From assembly GCF_014648175.1 (NCBI RefSeq), contig NZ_BMQP01000001.1:1-64000 (forward strand): a DNA stretch of 64,000 nucleotides. The letters run 5' to 3'. Origin of the DNA: Planobispora rosea. Its GTDB lineage: Bacteria > Actinomycetota > Actinomycetes > Streptosporangiales > Streptosporangiaceae. Positions 51,347 to 59,833 of the stretch are shown one piece after another. Every line of letters begins with the position of its first letter. The stretch's first letter is position 1. Below the pieces are notes generated by a model, which was not told where the DNA came from, searched no databases, and saw only the letters and a program-made list of their open reading frames with translations. The position numbers and the translations under genes are program-made.

Positions 51347-51475
51347 ACATCCCTTGTTCGACGGTCTCACCCCGGGAGTCGGTTGTCATGCTTCGCGAAC
51401 TTTGGCGGAATGCGATTCGGGGGTAACGATGAGTAGAAGACCGTTCGGTCGCCGGCGTGCTACCCTCTACCGGTA

Positions 51476-51493
51476 ACCAAGCAAGCGCTCGTG
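51476..51493. promoter_or_regulatory. CAAGC-type operator, site f (isochorismatase-fold gene)
   Basis: ACCAAGC-AAGC-GCTCGTG has a perfect left arm and a weak right arm (11 of 14). It is preceded at 51461-51466 by TACCCT and by GGTAACC, the same arrangement as at site a1. Confidence 0.65.
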
Positions 51494-51516
51494 TCAGATT
51501 CGGGTGTGGAGGCTGG

Positions 51517-52149
51517 ATGCCGGTCGATCTGGGGTCCATGGCCGCGCCGGGCCGTACCGCGGTGCTGGTCATGGAGATGCAACGCGGGGTCGTCGGCGAC
51601 CTGACGAGGTTCCCGGAACTGGCGGAGGTGTGCGAGCGCCGCGGCGTGGTCGCCGGGGCCGCCGCGGTCCTGGCCGCCGCGCGCGCCGCGGGGATCCCGG
51701 TGATCCACTGCACCGCCGCCTTCCGCGCCGACCGCGCCGGGTCGCACACGGACAACTGCCCCTTCATCACCGCCCTGCTGAAGGACCCCGCCCACATGCT
51801 GGAGGGCACCGGGGCCGTCGAGGTGCTGCCCGCCCTGCTCGGCCCCGGGGACCTGGAGTCGCGCCGCCACCACGGCTTCTCCCCGTTCACCGGGACGTCG
51901 CTGGACATGACCCTGCGCTCCCTCGGCGTCTCGACCGTCGTCGCCGTCGGGCTCTCACTGAACCTCGGCATCCCCGGCCTCGCCCTGGAGGCGGTCAACC
52001 TGGGCTACCGGGTGGCGGTGGTGACCGACGCGGTGGCCGGGGTGCCGGACGACTACGCGCAGGCCGTACTGAGGAACACCGTCAGCCTGCTGGCCGCGCG
52101 GGTGACCTCCGCCGAGCTCGCGGAGGTGTGGGAACGGTGCGCGGCCTGA
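51517..52149 (+). CDS. Isochorismatase-fold protein lacking the catalytic triad
   Basis: 210 aa. The fold is clear from TAVLVMEMQRG, GIPVIHCTAAF, STVVAVGLSLNLGIPGLALEAVNLGY and VVTDAVAG. Three catalytic positions differ from true cysteine hydrolases: the Asp of VxDMQ is Glu (51574-51576), the Lys region is SRRHHGFSPF, and the Cys after Asn is Gly (51967-51969). It may bind a ligand or catalyse a different reaction. ATG at 51517 has GGAGG 5 nt upstream. It overlaps the next SDR gene by 13 bp. Confidence 0.84.
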   Translation: MPVDLGSMAAPGRTAVLVMEMQRGVVGDLTRFPELAEVCERRGVVAGAAAVLAAARAAGIPVIHCTAAFRADRAGSHTDNCPFITALLKDPAHMLEGTGAVEVLPALLGPGDLESRRHHGFSPFTGTSLDMTLRSLGVSTVVAVGLSLNLGIPGLALEAVNLGYRVAVVTDAVAGVPDDYAQAVLRNTVSLLAARVTSAELAEVWERCAA

Positions 52150-52874
52150 ACCTGGACGGCCGGACGGCCGTCGTCACCGGCGGGGCCGGGGCCATCGGCG
52201 CCGCGATCTGCGGCGACCTCGCCTCGCTCGGCGCCCGCGTCGTCGTCGCCGACATCGACGAGCCCGCCGCCGCCCGGATCGCGGCCTCCCTCGACGGCGC
52301 CGCGCACCTGGCGGTCGACCTCGCCGACCCGGCGTCCATCGAGGCGTTCTGCGCCTGGACCGGGCCGGTGGACATCCTGGTCCACAACGCCGGGGTGTCG
52401 ATCGTGGAGCCCTTCGTCACCAGCGACCCGGAGAACTGGGACCTGATGTGGCGGGTCAACCTGCGGGCCCCGATGCTGCTGACCAAGCTCCTGCTGCCCG
52501 GCATGGTCGAGCGGGGGTGGGGGCGGCTGGTCTTCATCTCCTCCGACGGGGCCAGGGCGGGATCGGGGGGCGAGGGGGCCTACGCGGCGACCAAGGCGGG
52601 ACTGTTCGGCCTGGCCAAGACCCTCGCCCGGGAGGCGGCCCGGGGGAGCGTGACCTCGAACGTGGTCTGCCCCGGGCCGACCGACACCCCGATGCTGCGC
52701 CGGGTCGACGCCGAGAAGCCGGGACTGGTCGACAAGATCGCCAGGGGCATCCCGCTGCGCCGCCTGGGCACTCCCGAGGACGTCGCCGGGCTCGTCGCCT
52801 ACCTCTGCACCGACAGGGCGGCCTACGTCACGGGCCAGGTCCTGTCGGTCAGCGGCGGCGTCACGATGCATTGA
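52137..52874 (+). CDS. SDR-family oxidoreductase
   Basis: 245 aa. TGGAGAIG nucleotide loop, DIDEPAAARI acidic NAD-preferring position, HNAGVS, FISSDG and YAATK are all present, giving an intact Ser-Tyr-Lys active site. The GTG start at 52137 lies inside the end of the isochorismatase-fold gene, with GGAGG about 10 nt upstream, so the two are translationally coupled. It is probably NAD-dependent and part of the CAAGC-controlled pathway. Substrate unknown. Confidence 0.87.
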   Translation: MRGLNLDGRTAVVTGGAGAIGAAICGDLASLGARVVVADIDEPAAARIAASLDGAAHLAVDLADPASIEAFCAWTGPVDILVHNAGVSIVEPFVTSDPENWDLMWRVNLRAPMLLTKLLLPGMVERGWGRLVFISSDGARAGSGGEGAYAATKAGLFGLAKTLAREAARGSVTSNVVCPGPTDTPMLRRVDAEKPGLVDKIARGIPLRRLGTPEDVAGLVAYLCTDRAAYVTGQVLSVSGGVTMH

Positions 52875-52993
52875 ACCGGCGCGTGGCGGGCCGGGAGGCG
52901 GCGTGGCCGTACGCGCCGGCGACCGCCGGCGCGCAGGCGCGCGTCCGGACGGCGCCGCAGGCGTGCGCCTGCGCGCCGGAGCGCGCCCCCGTG

Positions 52994-54397
52994 TCAGCGG
53001 GCCGCCTGCCCGAGCGCGTCGTAGACGGCCTCGGCGAGGTGGTAGGCGCGCATGCTGCCGGAGACGGCGTTGGCCATCTTGTTCATCGTGTACCCCATGG
53101 CCAGCCCGTGCTCCACGTCGCCCAGGCCGAGGAACCCGCCCATGCCGGTGTGGCCGAAGGCGGTCCCGGCGCCCCGGGGAGGCGTGAGGAAGGTCAGGGC
53201 CGGGCGCATGTACCCCAGGCCGAAGGAGCTGTCGACGAACAGCACCCGGTCCGGCCCGTGGACCCGGCGCCGCACGGCGTCGCGGAGCGTCTCGGGGCGC
53301 AGGATCCGCCCGGCGACCAGTTCCCGGTAGAACCCGGCCAGGCCCCGCGCCGTGGTGACGACGCCCATCGCGGGCCAGCCCGCCCGCAGGATGACCGGGT
53401 GGTTGGCGCCGCCGGGCAGCCTGTGGACCGCGGGGTTGCCCAGGGCCCTGTTCATCAGGCTGTCCTTGTCCAGGGAGGCCCTGGCCATCTCGTAGATCGG
53501 GTCGCCCGGCCCCCGGCCCGGAAGCTCGGCCACGGAGGGGGACGCGGGCGCTCCGGCGTCGGTCTCCGCCGGGGCGGGCGGTTCTCCGACCCCGGACGCT
53601 CCGACCCCGGACGCTCCGACCCCGGACGCTCCGACCCCGGACGCTCCGGCCCCCGAGTCTCCGGCCCCCGAGTCTCCGGCCGGGCCGGACGCTCCGGGTC
53701 CCCCGGCGCCGCCCGGCCGTACCCGGTCCCCGGCGGACAGGCGAGCCGCCCGCGCCGCCACGTCGTCCGGAGCCCCGAGCCACAACTCCAGTCCCAGCGG
53801 CCCGGCGATCTCGGTGGCCACGATCTCGCCCACGCTCTTGCCCGACACCCGGCGGACCACCTCGCCGAGGAGGAACCCGTAGGTCAGCGCGTGATAGCCG
53901 TGCGCGGTGCCCGGCTCCCAGATCGGCTCCTGACGGGCCAGGCGATCGGCGATGGCCGCGTGGTCCTCGAACTCCTCCACCGGGACCGGGTCCTCGACCG
54001 TCGGCAGCCCGGCCTGGTGGGTGAACAGGTGCTCGACGGTGATCCGCTCCTTGCCGCGCCGCCCGAACTCCGGCCAGACGTCGGCGACCGGCGCCGTCAC
54101 GTCGAGCAGCCCGCGCTCGGCCAGCAGCAGCGCGGCCGTCGCGGTCACCGCCTTGGTGCAGGAGTAGGCCAGCGCGGGGGTGTGGTGCTCCCAGGCGCGT
54201 CCGGTGCGCCGGTCGGCGACCCCGCCCCACAGGTCCACCACCGCCGCGCCGTCCAGGTAGACCGCGAACGCCGCGCCCAGTTCCGACCCGTCGGCGAAGT
54301 GCCTGTCGAACACCTCGCGGACCCGGGCGAAGCGGGGATCGCACCGCCCGCTCGTCGTCGTGCCGGGGTGCTCCCGGACCTCGTCATCCGCTGTCAT
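52994..54397 (-). CDS. Serine hydrolase of the beta-lactamase / EstB family
   Basis: 467 aa. The SxxK motif is YSCTKAVTA (near residue 80) and the Tyr motif is YHALTYG. HTGMGG near residue 415 is the third conserved element (KTG-like). Members of the family are usually esterases or D-aminopeptidases rather than true beta-lactamases. An insert of 5-residue repeats (GASGV, GAGDS) lies near residues 240-270. ATG at 54397 has GAGG about 6 nt upstream. No signal peptide, so cytosolic. It is divergent from the cyclase-type gene across operator g. Confidence 0.84.
   Translation of the reverse strand: MTADDEVREHPGTTTSGRCDPRFARVREVFDRHFADGSELGAAFAVYLDGAAVVDLWGGVADRRTGRAWEHHTPALAYSCTKAVTATAALLLAERGLLDVTAPVADVWPEFGRRGKERITVEHLFTHQAGLPTVEDPVPVEEFEDHAAIADRLARQEPIWEPGTAHGYHALTYGFLLGEVVRRVSGKSVGEIVATEIAGPLGLELWLGAPDDVAARAARLSAGDRVRPGGAGGPGASGPAGDSGAGDSGAGASGVGASGVGASGVGASGVGEPPAPAETDAGAPASPSVAELPGRGPGDPIYEMARASLDKDSLMNRALGNPAVHRLPGGANHPVILRAGWPAMGVVTTARGLAGFYRELVAGRILRPETLRDAVRRRVHGPDRVLFVDSSFGLGYMRPALTFLTPPRGAGTAFGHTGMGGFLGLGDVEHGLAMGYTMNKMANAVSGSMRAYHLAEAVYDALGQAAR
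53591..53680. repeat. In-frame 15-bp tandem repeat (six units)
   Basis: Four near-identical units from 53591 and two variant units from 53651. They encode GASGV/GAGDS on the minus strand in the beta-lactamase-family gene. Confidence 0.93.
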
Positions 54398-54412
54398 TAC
54401 CGTCCTCAGGGA

Positions 54413-54430
54413 AGTGAGCAATCGCTTGGT
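54413..54430. promoter_or_regulatory. CAAGC-type operator, site g (cyclase-type gene)
   Basis: AGTGAGC-AATC-GCTTGGT has a perfect right arm and the same spacer as sites a1 and c (11 of 14). It overlaps the likely start codon of the downstream gene. Confidence 0.65.
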
Positions 54431-55349
54431 TAACGAGCCTAACAACTGGGGCCGCTTCGGCCCAGACGATCAGCGTGGCACCCTCAACCTCCTGACGCCC
54501 GCCACGGTCCTGGCCGCCCTCGCCTCGGCCGTCACCGGACAGGTGCTCAGCCTGGCGATGCCGATCAGGGGCGCCACCTCCTCCGCCGCCCCGGCGACGG
54601 TCCCGCACCTGCGGGGCCGCCCGCTCCCGCAGCACTTCATGTCGATCGACGGCGGCGACTACGCGGCGGGCACCCGCCCGGCCGGGGCCGGGCTCCGCAT
54701 GGCCGACGACGCCGTCGTCGTCACCCCGCACGGCACGACCACCCACATGGACGCGCTGTGCCACATGTGGGCGGGGGAGGAGCTCTACAACGGTCACCCC
54801 GCCGCCCGGGTCAGATCGTACGGCGCGACCCGCTGCGGCATCGAACACGCCGGGGGCGTCGTGGCCCGGGGGGTCCTCTTCGACGTCCCCCGGCATCTGG
54901 GACTCGACCACCTCCCGGCGGACTTCCGCGTCTCCGCCGAGCTGCTGGCCGAGATCTGCGACGACGTACGGCCCGGCGACGCGGTGGTGATCCGCACCGG
55001 CTGGCCGCTGACCTGGCAGGAGTCCCCGCAGGAGTACTGGTCGGGCCAGCCCGGCCTGTCCGCCGGCGCGGGCCGCTGGCTCGCCGCCCGCGACGTCTCC
55101 GTGGTCGCCTCCGACAACGCGGCCATCGGCGGCCTCAACGACCGGCAGCTCGCCGACGAGGGGCTGGAGGACGACCTGCACCTGATCCTGCTCTGGCGGC
55201 ACGGCGTCCACCTGGCGGAGATGCTCTGGCTGGAGGAACTGGGCGCGGCGTGCGCGGGCCGTACGGGGAGGGACTTCGTCTTCGTCGCGGCCCCGTTGAA
55301 GATCGAGGGGGGTACGGGCAGCCCCATCACCCCCCTGGCGATCCTCTGA
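54414..55349 (+). CDS. Cyclase-family metallohydrolase (kynurenine formamidase-like)
   Basis: About 311 aa. The metal-binding motif HGTTTHMDALCHMW (HxxTHxDxxxH type) near residue 105 and the C-terminal HLILLWRHGVHLAEMLWLEEL identify the cyclase/KynB-like superfamily. Members hydrolyse amides, lactones or cyclic substrates using a divalent metal. GTG at 54414 is used; TTG at 54426 is also possible. Both lie within the operator, so a leaderless transcript is likely. The family suggests ring opening in the catabolic pathway. Cytosolic. Confidence 0.84.
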   Translation: MSNRLVNEPNNWGRFGPDDQRGTLNLLTPATVLAALASAVTGQVLSLAMPIRGATSSAAPATVPHLRGRPLPQHFMSIDGGDYAAGTRPAGAGLRMADDAVVVTPHGTTTHMDALCHMWAGEELYNGHPAARVRSYGATRCGIEHAGGVVARGVLFDVPRHLGLDHLPADFRVSAELLAEICDDVRPGDAVVIRTGWPLTWQESPQEYWSGQPGLSAGAGRWLAARDVSVVASDNAAIGGLNDRQLADEGLEDDLHLILLWRHGVHLAEMLWLEELGAACAGRTGRDFVFVAAPLKIEGGTGSPITPLAIL

Positions 55350-55529
55350 GGGCCCCGGCGCCGCGGGCCGGTGATGGTCCATGAGATTTCGGGTCAAGTG
55401 GGGACGGGCGCGGCCGATGGGACGACGCAGGCAGAACCTGCCCTGCCGTCGCCGGGAACGTGCCACCGGCCGGCGTGCGGAGCCGACCGTTTCCCCGGCA
55501 CCCATGTCCCCGAGGAGGGGGGCCCGACC

Positions 55530-57062
55530 ATGTCAGAAGATCGTTCTACTCGGTGGATTCTCTGGGAGCGTCCGGAGGGTCCTCCTGGCTCGGGTCCGGC
55601 CCGCTCGGAGCCCACGTTGTGGGGGAGGGCGCGGCAGGCCATCGGCGCGGGCGGGGGGGCCGCGCACCCCGCGCCGGGTCACGGGGCGGGCCCCGGGTCC
55701 CCGCCCGTCTCCGGCGCCCTGGTCGTGCCGCCGAGGGACTCCGCGCCGGGACGGGACGTGATCCCTTCGGCACGGGTGCCGCACGAGCACGCGCTGGGGA
55801 TCACCCAGCACACCGACCTGATCAACTGGATCATCGACAACCGCCAGGTGGAGGTGGAGTTCCAGCCGGTGCTGGACGTGGTCCACAACCAGGTGGTGGG
55901 CTTCGAGGCGCTCAGCCGCGGCCCGCAGAACTCGCCGCTGCGGGCCCCGGACCGGCTGTTCTCCGCGGCGCGGGCGGTGGGCCGCGCCGGTGAGCTGGAC
56001 TGGATCTGCCGTGCCGAGGCGTTCCGGCAGATGCTGGCCCGCCGGTTCCCGGGGGCGGTGTCGCTGTTCGTCAACGTCGCCTCCGACTCGCTCATCGTGG
56101 AGTGCCCGGAGGACCTGCTCCCGACGGTGTGGGAGGCGACCCGCGAACTCCGGGTGCTCGTCGAGCTCTCCGGTGACGCGATGGGCCGCTACCCCCGGCA
56201 GGTGCTGGAGACGGTACGGCGCGCCCGCGCCGCCCGCTGGGGCGTGTCGATCGGCGACATCGAGTTCAGCGAGGCGGGCATGGCGATGCTGCCGGTGCTG
56301 GAGCCCGACGTGGTCAAGCTCGACCACCACCTGCTCACCTACGGGCGGGCGTACGCCGGCCAGGCGGTGGCGGCGGCGCTGGGCGAGGTCCAGCACACCG
56401 GGGCGACGCTGCTGGTGGAGAACGTCGAGGACCAGTCGGGCTTCATGATGGGCCGCAGCCTGGGCGGCAACTACCAGCGCGGATACTTCCACGGCCGTCC
56501 CGGCGCGCTGCCCGACGGCCTGTCCATGCCCAAGGCGCCCATCCGCCTGCGCGAGGTCTCCGGCGGCGACGACGTGTCCTTCTGGGACCGGGCCGTCGAG
56601 TCCGGCGCGCACGTTTCCAGCGGGCTGGCCTGGGACGAGGTCAACACCATCACCCTGACCATGGCCGGTCCCCTCGCCCAGTCGCCGGTGCCCCCGGTCG
56701 TCGGGTTCCTGATGCCCGAGAACCACAGCTGGAACACCGAGCTGGCCGTCGTCTACCGCATCCTGCTGGCCCGCTGCCCGCTGACGCTGGTGCTGGGCTC
56801 GGACGTGGCGCAGCACAGCAACTGGCGGGTCCGGGGGGCGAACCTTCCCGATCACCATCCGCTGCTGACCCACGGCTTCCTGATCGCCCTGTCGTCCACC
56901 TCCGCGCTGGTGGTGATGGCCCGCAGCCAGGACGCCGTCAGGGACACGTGGGAGGTGGCCATCAGCGAGAGCCGCGAGCTGGCCCGTGAGCTGCTGCGCC
57001 ACACCACGGACCTCATCGACAACCTGGAGGGGGGTGTGCGTCACGGCGCCGAGGCGGCGTGA
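55530..57062 (+). CDS. EAL-like domain protein with C-terminal DICT sensory domain
   Basis: 510 aa. After a low-complexity N-terminus, an EAL-like domain (about 95-345) has EFQPVLDVVHNQVVGFEALSRG, FVNVASDSL, VKLDHHLL, LLVENVED and GNYQRGYFHGRP. The usual DDFG is GDIE, so c-di-GMP hydrolysis is doubtful and it may instead bind the nucleotide or act as a scaffold. The C-terminal 150 residues resemble a DICT domain (VVGFLMPENHSWNTELAVVYRILL), common beside EAL or GGDEF domains. ATG at 55530 is chosen; the frame extends to 55371. Not obviously linked to catabolic neighbours. Confidence 0.82.
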   Translation: MSEDRSTRWILWERPEGPPGSGPARSEPTLWGRARQAIGAGGGAAHPAPGHGAGPGSPPVSGALVVPPRDSAPGRDVIPSARVPHEHALGITQHTDLINWIIDNRQVEVEFQPVLDVVHNQVVGFEALSRGPQNSPLRAPDRLFSAARAVGRAGELDWICRAEAFRQMLARRFPGAVSLFVNVASDSLIVECPEDLLPTVWEATRELRVLVELSGDAMGRYPRQVLETVRRARAARWGVSIGDIEFSEAGMAMLPVLEPDVVKLDHHLLTYGRAYAGQAVAAALGEVQHTGATLLVENVEDQSGFMMGRSLGGNYQRGYFHGRPGALPDGLSMPKAPIRLREVSGGDDVSFWDRAVESGAHVSSGLAWDEVNTITLTMAGPLAQSPVPPVVGFLMPENHSWNTELAVVYRILLARCPLTLVLGSDVAQHSNWRVRGANLPDHHPLLTHGFLIALSSTSALVVMARSQDAVRDTWEVAISESRELARELLRHTTDLIDNLEGGVRHGAEAA

Positions 57063-57126
57063 CGCACACCCCGCTCCGGCGACGGTGCGACGCGGCCGGG
57101 GCGGTCGGGAACCGGGGTGGCCGCCG

Positions 57127-58686
57127 TCAGGAACCGGGGTAGTTACCGCCGCCGTGGGCGGCGTCGAGGGCGTCGTAGTCCGGGGTGAACCCCTTCTTCG
57201 GGATGGACTCGGCGAAGACGACGTGCCGGGGCTTCTTGTAGGAGGCCAGCGTCCCCTTCACGTGCTCGACGATCTCCTCCTCCGAGGCGGCCTGTCCGTC
57301 CCTGAGCACGACGACCGCCTTCACCGCCTGGTGCCACCGCTCGTCGGGGACGCCGATGACCGCGGCGTCGGCGACGGCGGGATGGATCTTCAGCGCCCGC
57401 TCGACCTCGGCCGGGTAGACGTTCTCGTTCCCGGACTTGATCATGCGGAGCCGGGGCCCGATGAAGGTGATCGTGCCGTCGGGCTCGCGGCGGCCGAGGT
57501 CTCCGGTGTGGTGCCAGCCGCCCCGGGTCCTGGCCGCGTTCAGCTCCGGGCGGTTGAAGTAGCCCGAGAAGATCGACTTTCCGCGCGCGCAGATCTCGCC
57601 TGCCTCGCCCGGCGGCACCTCGGCCCCGGAGTCGTCCAGGAGCCGGACCTGGACCAGCGGCGAGGGCCGTCCGGCGAACCCGGCCGCGCCCGGGGCGAGG
57701 CCGAGGAAGGTCAGCATGCCGCCCACCTCGGTCTGGCCGTACCCGCCCATCTTGGAACGGCACCACGGCGAGTCGTCCACGGTCGTCATCGCGTCCCACT
57801 CGTCGGAGTGGGAGATGAAGCGCAGCGAGGACAGGTCGTACTTGCCGCCCGCGTTGGTGGCCACCACGGCGTCGATCATCTGCCCGAACAGGAACGCCTG
57901 GGTGACCTTCTCGGCGTCGATGAGGCGGCAGACCTCCTCGGCGTCGAACGCCGGGGTGAACACGTTGGTCCCGCCGATCTGGAAGGTGGCCAGGCAGAAC
58001 ATCATCGTGCCGACGTGGAACAGCGGGCCGTTGTTCAGGAAGGTGAACCCCGGCTCCATCTGCCGGACCACCAGCAGTGAGGCGCTGTGCGCGACCAGCG
58101 CGGCGCTGCTGAGCAGGGCCGCGTTCGGGCGGCCGTCGAAGGCGGCGGTGTAGAGCGCGAGGACGGGCGCCGCGTCACCGGCCGACGCCGCGTCACCGCC
58201 GGGCACTGTGTCGCCGGCGGGCACTGTGTCACCGCCGGGCGCCGTGTCGCCGGTGGGCTCCGGCACGGCCTCGGCGGACCCTCCCGCCAGGAACGCCTCG
58301 TAGTCGGCACCCGCGAGGATCCAGCCGTCCCCGCTGAGCGGGGCCGCTGCCTCCGACCGCTCCCAGACCACGACCTTCGGCGCCAGGTCGTCCAGGACGA
58401 ACGCCAGCTCGTCGGCCGACTGCCGCCAGTTGGCCGGGCAGAAGATCGCGCCCAGCCGGGACGAGGCGAGCAGCAGCTCCAGCACCGCGTGCGCGTTCCG
58501 GCCGAGCCAGAGCACCCGCTCCCCGGCCGTGACCCCCCGCGCGGCCAGCGCGTTCGCCAGGCGGGTGACCCGTTCGTCGAGTTCGGGATAGGTGAGCCGT
58601 ACCTCGCCGTCCACCACGGCCGTCACCTGCGGACGGCTGCGGGCGTGTTCGGCGAGGACGTCGGACAGGGTCAGCTGGTGGATCAT
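57127..58686 (-). CDS. AMP-forming acyl-CoA synthetase-like protein with altered P-loop
   Basis: 519 aa, ANL superfamily. GYGQTEVGG, GWHHTGDLG and GNENVYPAEVE are intact, but the usual YTSGTTGxPKG loop reads LYTAAFDGRPNAALLS, and the C-terminal Lys motif reads IPKKGFTPDYDALDA. It may use a different activation chemistry or belong to a subfamily adapted to a special substrate. A Pro/Gly/Asp repeat lies near residue 143-172. It is 21 bp downstream of the LLM gene on the same strand, so it is in that gene's operon and under operator h. Confidence 0.84.
   Translation of the reverse strand: MIHQLTLSDVLAEHARSRPQVTAVVDGEVRLTYPELDERVTRLANALAARGVTAGERVLWLGRNAHAVLELLLASSRLGAIFCPANWRQSADELAFVLDDLAPKVVVWERSEAAAPLSGDGWILAGADYEAFLAGGSAEAVPEPTGDTAPGGDTVPAGDTVPGGDAASAGDAAPVLALYTAAFDGRPNAALLSSAALVAHSASLLVVRQMEPGFTFLNNGPLFHVGTMMFCLATFQIGGTNVFTPAFDAEEVCRLIDAEKVTQAFLFGQMIDAVVATNAGGKYDLSSLRFISHSDEWDAMTTVDDSPWCRSKMGGYGQTEVGGMLTFLGLAPGAAGFAGRPSPLVQVRLLDDSGAEVPPGEAGEICARGKSIFSGYFNRPELNAARTRGGWHHTGDLGRREPDGTITFIGPRLRMIKSGNENVYPAEVERALKIHPAVADAAVIGVPDERWHQAVKAVVVLRDGQAASEEEIVEHVKGTLASYKKPRHVVFAESIPKKGFTPDYDALDAAHGGGNYPGS
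58169..58258. repeat. In-frame 18-bp tandem repeat (five units)
   Basis: Units start at 58169, 58187, 58205, 58223 and 58241. They encode TAPGGD, TVPAGD, TVPGGD, AASAGD and related sextets in the acyl-CoA synthetase-like gene. Confidence 0.9.
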
Positions 58687-58707
58687 CGCGCCTCCTGGGG
58701 ACGGGGG

Positions 58708-59766
58708 TTACTGGAACGCGGGCATGACCTCTGCGGCGAAGAACCGCATGACCTTCTTCATGTCGTCCAGCGGCATCGGCCGGGTGCTGCCGAAGTCGCA
58801 GAGCAGGTTGGCGAAGCCGGCCTCCTCGAGCAGCTTGATCTGGCCGATCACCCGCTCCGGGTCGCCGATGACCTCCAGCTGCTCCCAGCGGAAGTCGTTG
58901 GAGACCGCGCCGCCCTTGAGGTAGCGGTCCTGGTAGTACTCGAAGCCCTGGGCGGCCTTGCCGGTCCTCGGGTCGATCGGCGCGCTCTTCTCGTTGAAGA
59001 TCCGAGCCCGGTCGAACATCGCCTCGAAGCGGGCCTGGTCCTCGCGGGCCTGCTCGACGGTGGGCGCGACGTAGACGCTGCGGGCGACGACCAGCTCCGC
59101 CGCGGTCACGTCGTGCCCGGCCCGCCCGGCGGTCTCGCGCCAGGTCTCGGCGGCCCGCACCACTTTGCGGAACGGCGCCGCCGGGTCGGCGAGGACGGGC
59201 AGGCCGCGCTCGGCGTACATGGTCACGGTCTCCGGGGAGACCGCGGCCACGTGGACCGGCGGGTACGGGCTCTGCACCGGCCGGGGGACCAGCTCGACCT
59301 CGGTGCCGGTCCGGTAGAACTTGCCCTCGTGCCGGAAGGCCGGGCTGGTCCACAGACCGAGGACCATCTCCAGCGCCTCGTTGAAACGGTCACGTGCCTC
59401 GGCCAGGTCGATGCCGAAGCCCTCGAACTCGAAGCTCTGGTAACCGCGCCCGATGCCCAGCTCCAGCCGCCCGCCGGAGAGCAGGTCCACCATGGCCGCC
59501 TCCTCGGCGACGTGGACCGGGTTGTGCAGCGGCAGGACCACGATCCCGGTGCCGAGGCGGAGCCGTTCGGTGCGGGCGGCCAGGTGGGACAGCATGGTGA
59601 ACAGGTTGGGCACCACCCCGTAGTCGCGGAAGTGGTGCTCGGCCAGCCGCACTCCGGTGAACCCCAGTTCCTCGGCGAGCTCCGCCAGCTCCAGGTGGTA
59701 GTCGTAGACGTCCTTGAAGCTCTGGCCGTCGAACCGGTGGAAGAGGTGGAAGGTCGAGAACTTCAT
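58708..59766 (-). CDS. LLM-class flavin-dependent oxidoreductase
   Basis: 352 aa. MKFSTFHLFHRFDGQSF, ELGFTGVRLAEHHFRDYG, LGTGIVVLPLHNPVHVAEEAAMVDLLSGGRLELGIGRGYQ and CDFGSTRPMPLDDMKKVMRFF identify a bacterial-luciferase alpha-like monooxygenase. It resembles the long LLM at 21108 more than the short ones. ATG at 59766 has AGGGGA 5 nt upstream. It heads a two-gene operon with the atypical acyl-CoA synthetase. Operator h lies 68 bp upstream. Confidence 0.88.
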   Translation of the reverse strand: MKFSTFHLFHRFDGQSFKDVYDYHLELAELAEELGFTGVRLAEHHFRDYGVVPNLFTMLSHLAARTERLRLGTGIVVLPLHNPVHVAEEAAMVDLLSGGRLELGIGRGYQSFEFEGFGIDLAEARDRFNEALEMVLGLWTSPAFRHEGKFYRTGTEVELVPRPVQSPYPPVHVAAVSPETVTMYAERGLPVLADPAAPFRKVVRAAETWRETAGRAGHDVTAAELVVARSVYVAPTVEQAREDQARFEAMFDRARIFNEKSAPIDPRTGKAAQGFEYYQDRYLKGGAVSNDFRWEQLEVIGDPERVIGQIKLLEEAGFANLLCDFGSTRPMPLDDMKKVMRFFAAEVMPAFQ

Positions 59767-59833
59767 CGGCGTCCCCTGGCGGTCGTCTCCGTGGTGTCCC
59801 GTGCCGCGCTCCCGGTACGGCGAGCCGTACGAA

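Noticed and set aside
52994..54397. Beta-lactamase conferring resistance
   Set aside because: The SxxK family is dominated by esterases and peptidases; there is no signal peptide and the context is catabolic.
54360..54413. Cyclase start at 54360
   Set aside because: The extra residues overlap the divergent gene's start region and promoter; similarity begins after 54414.
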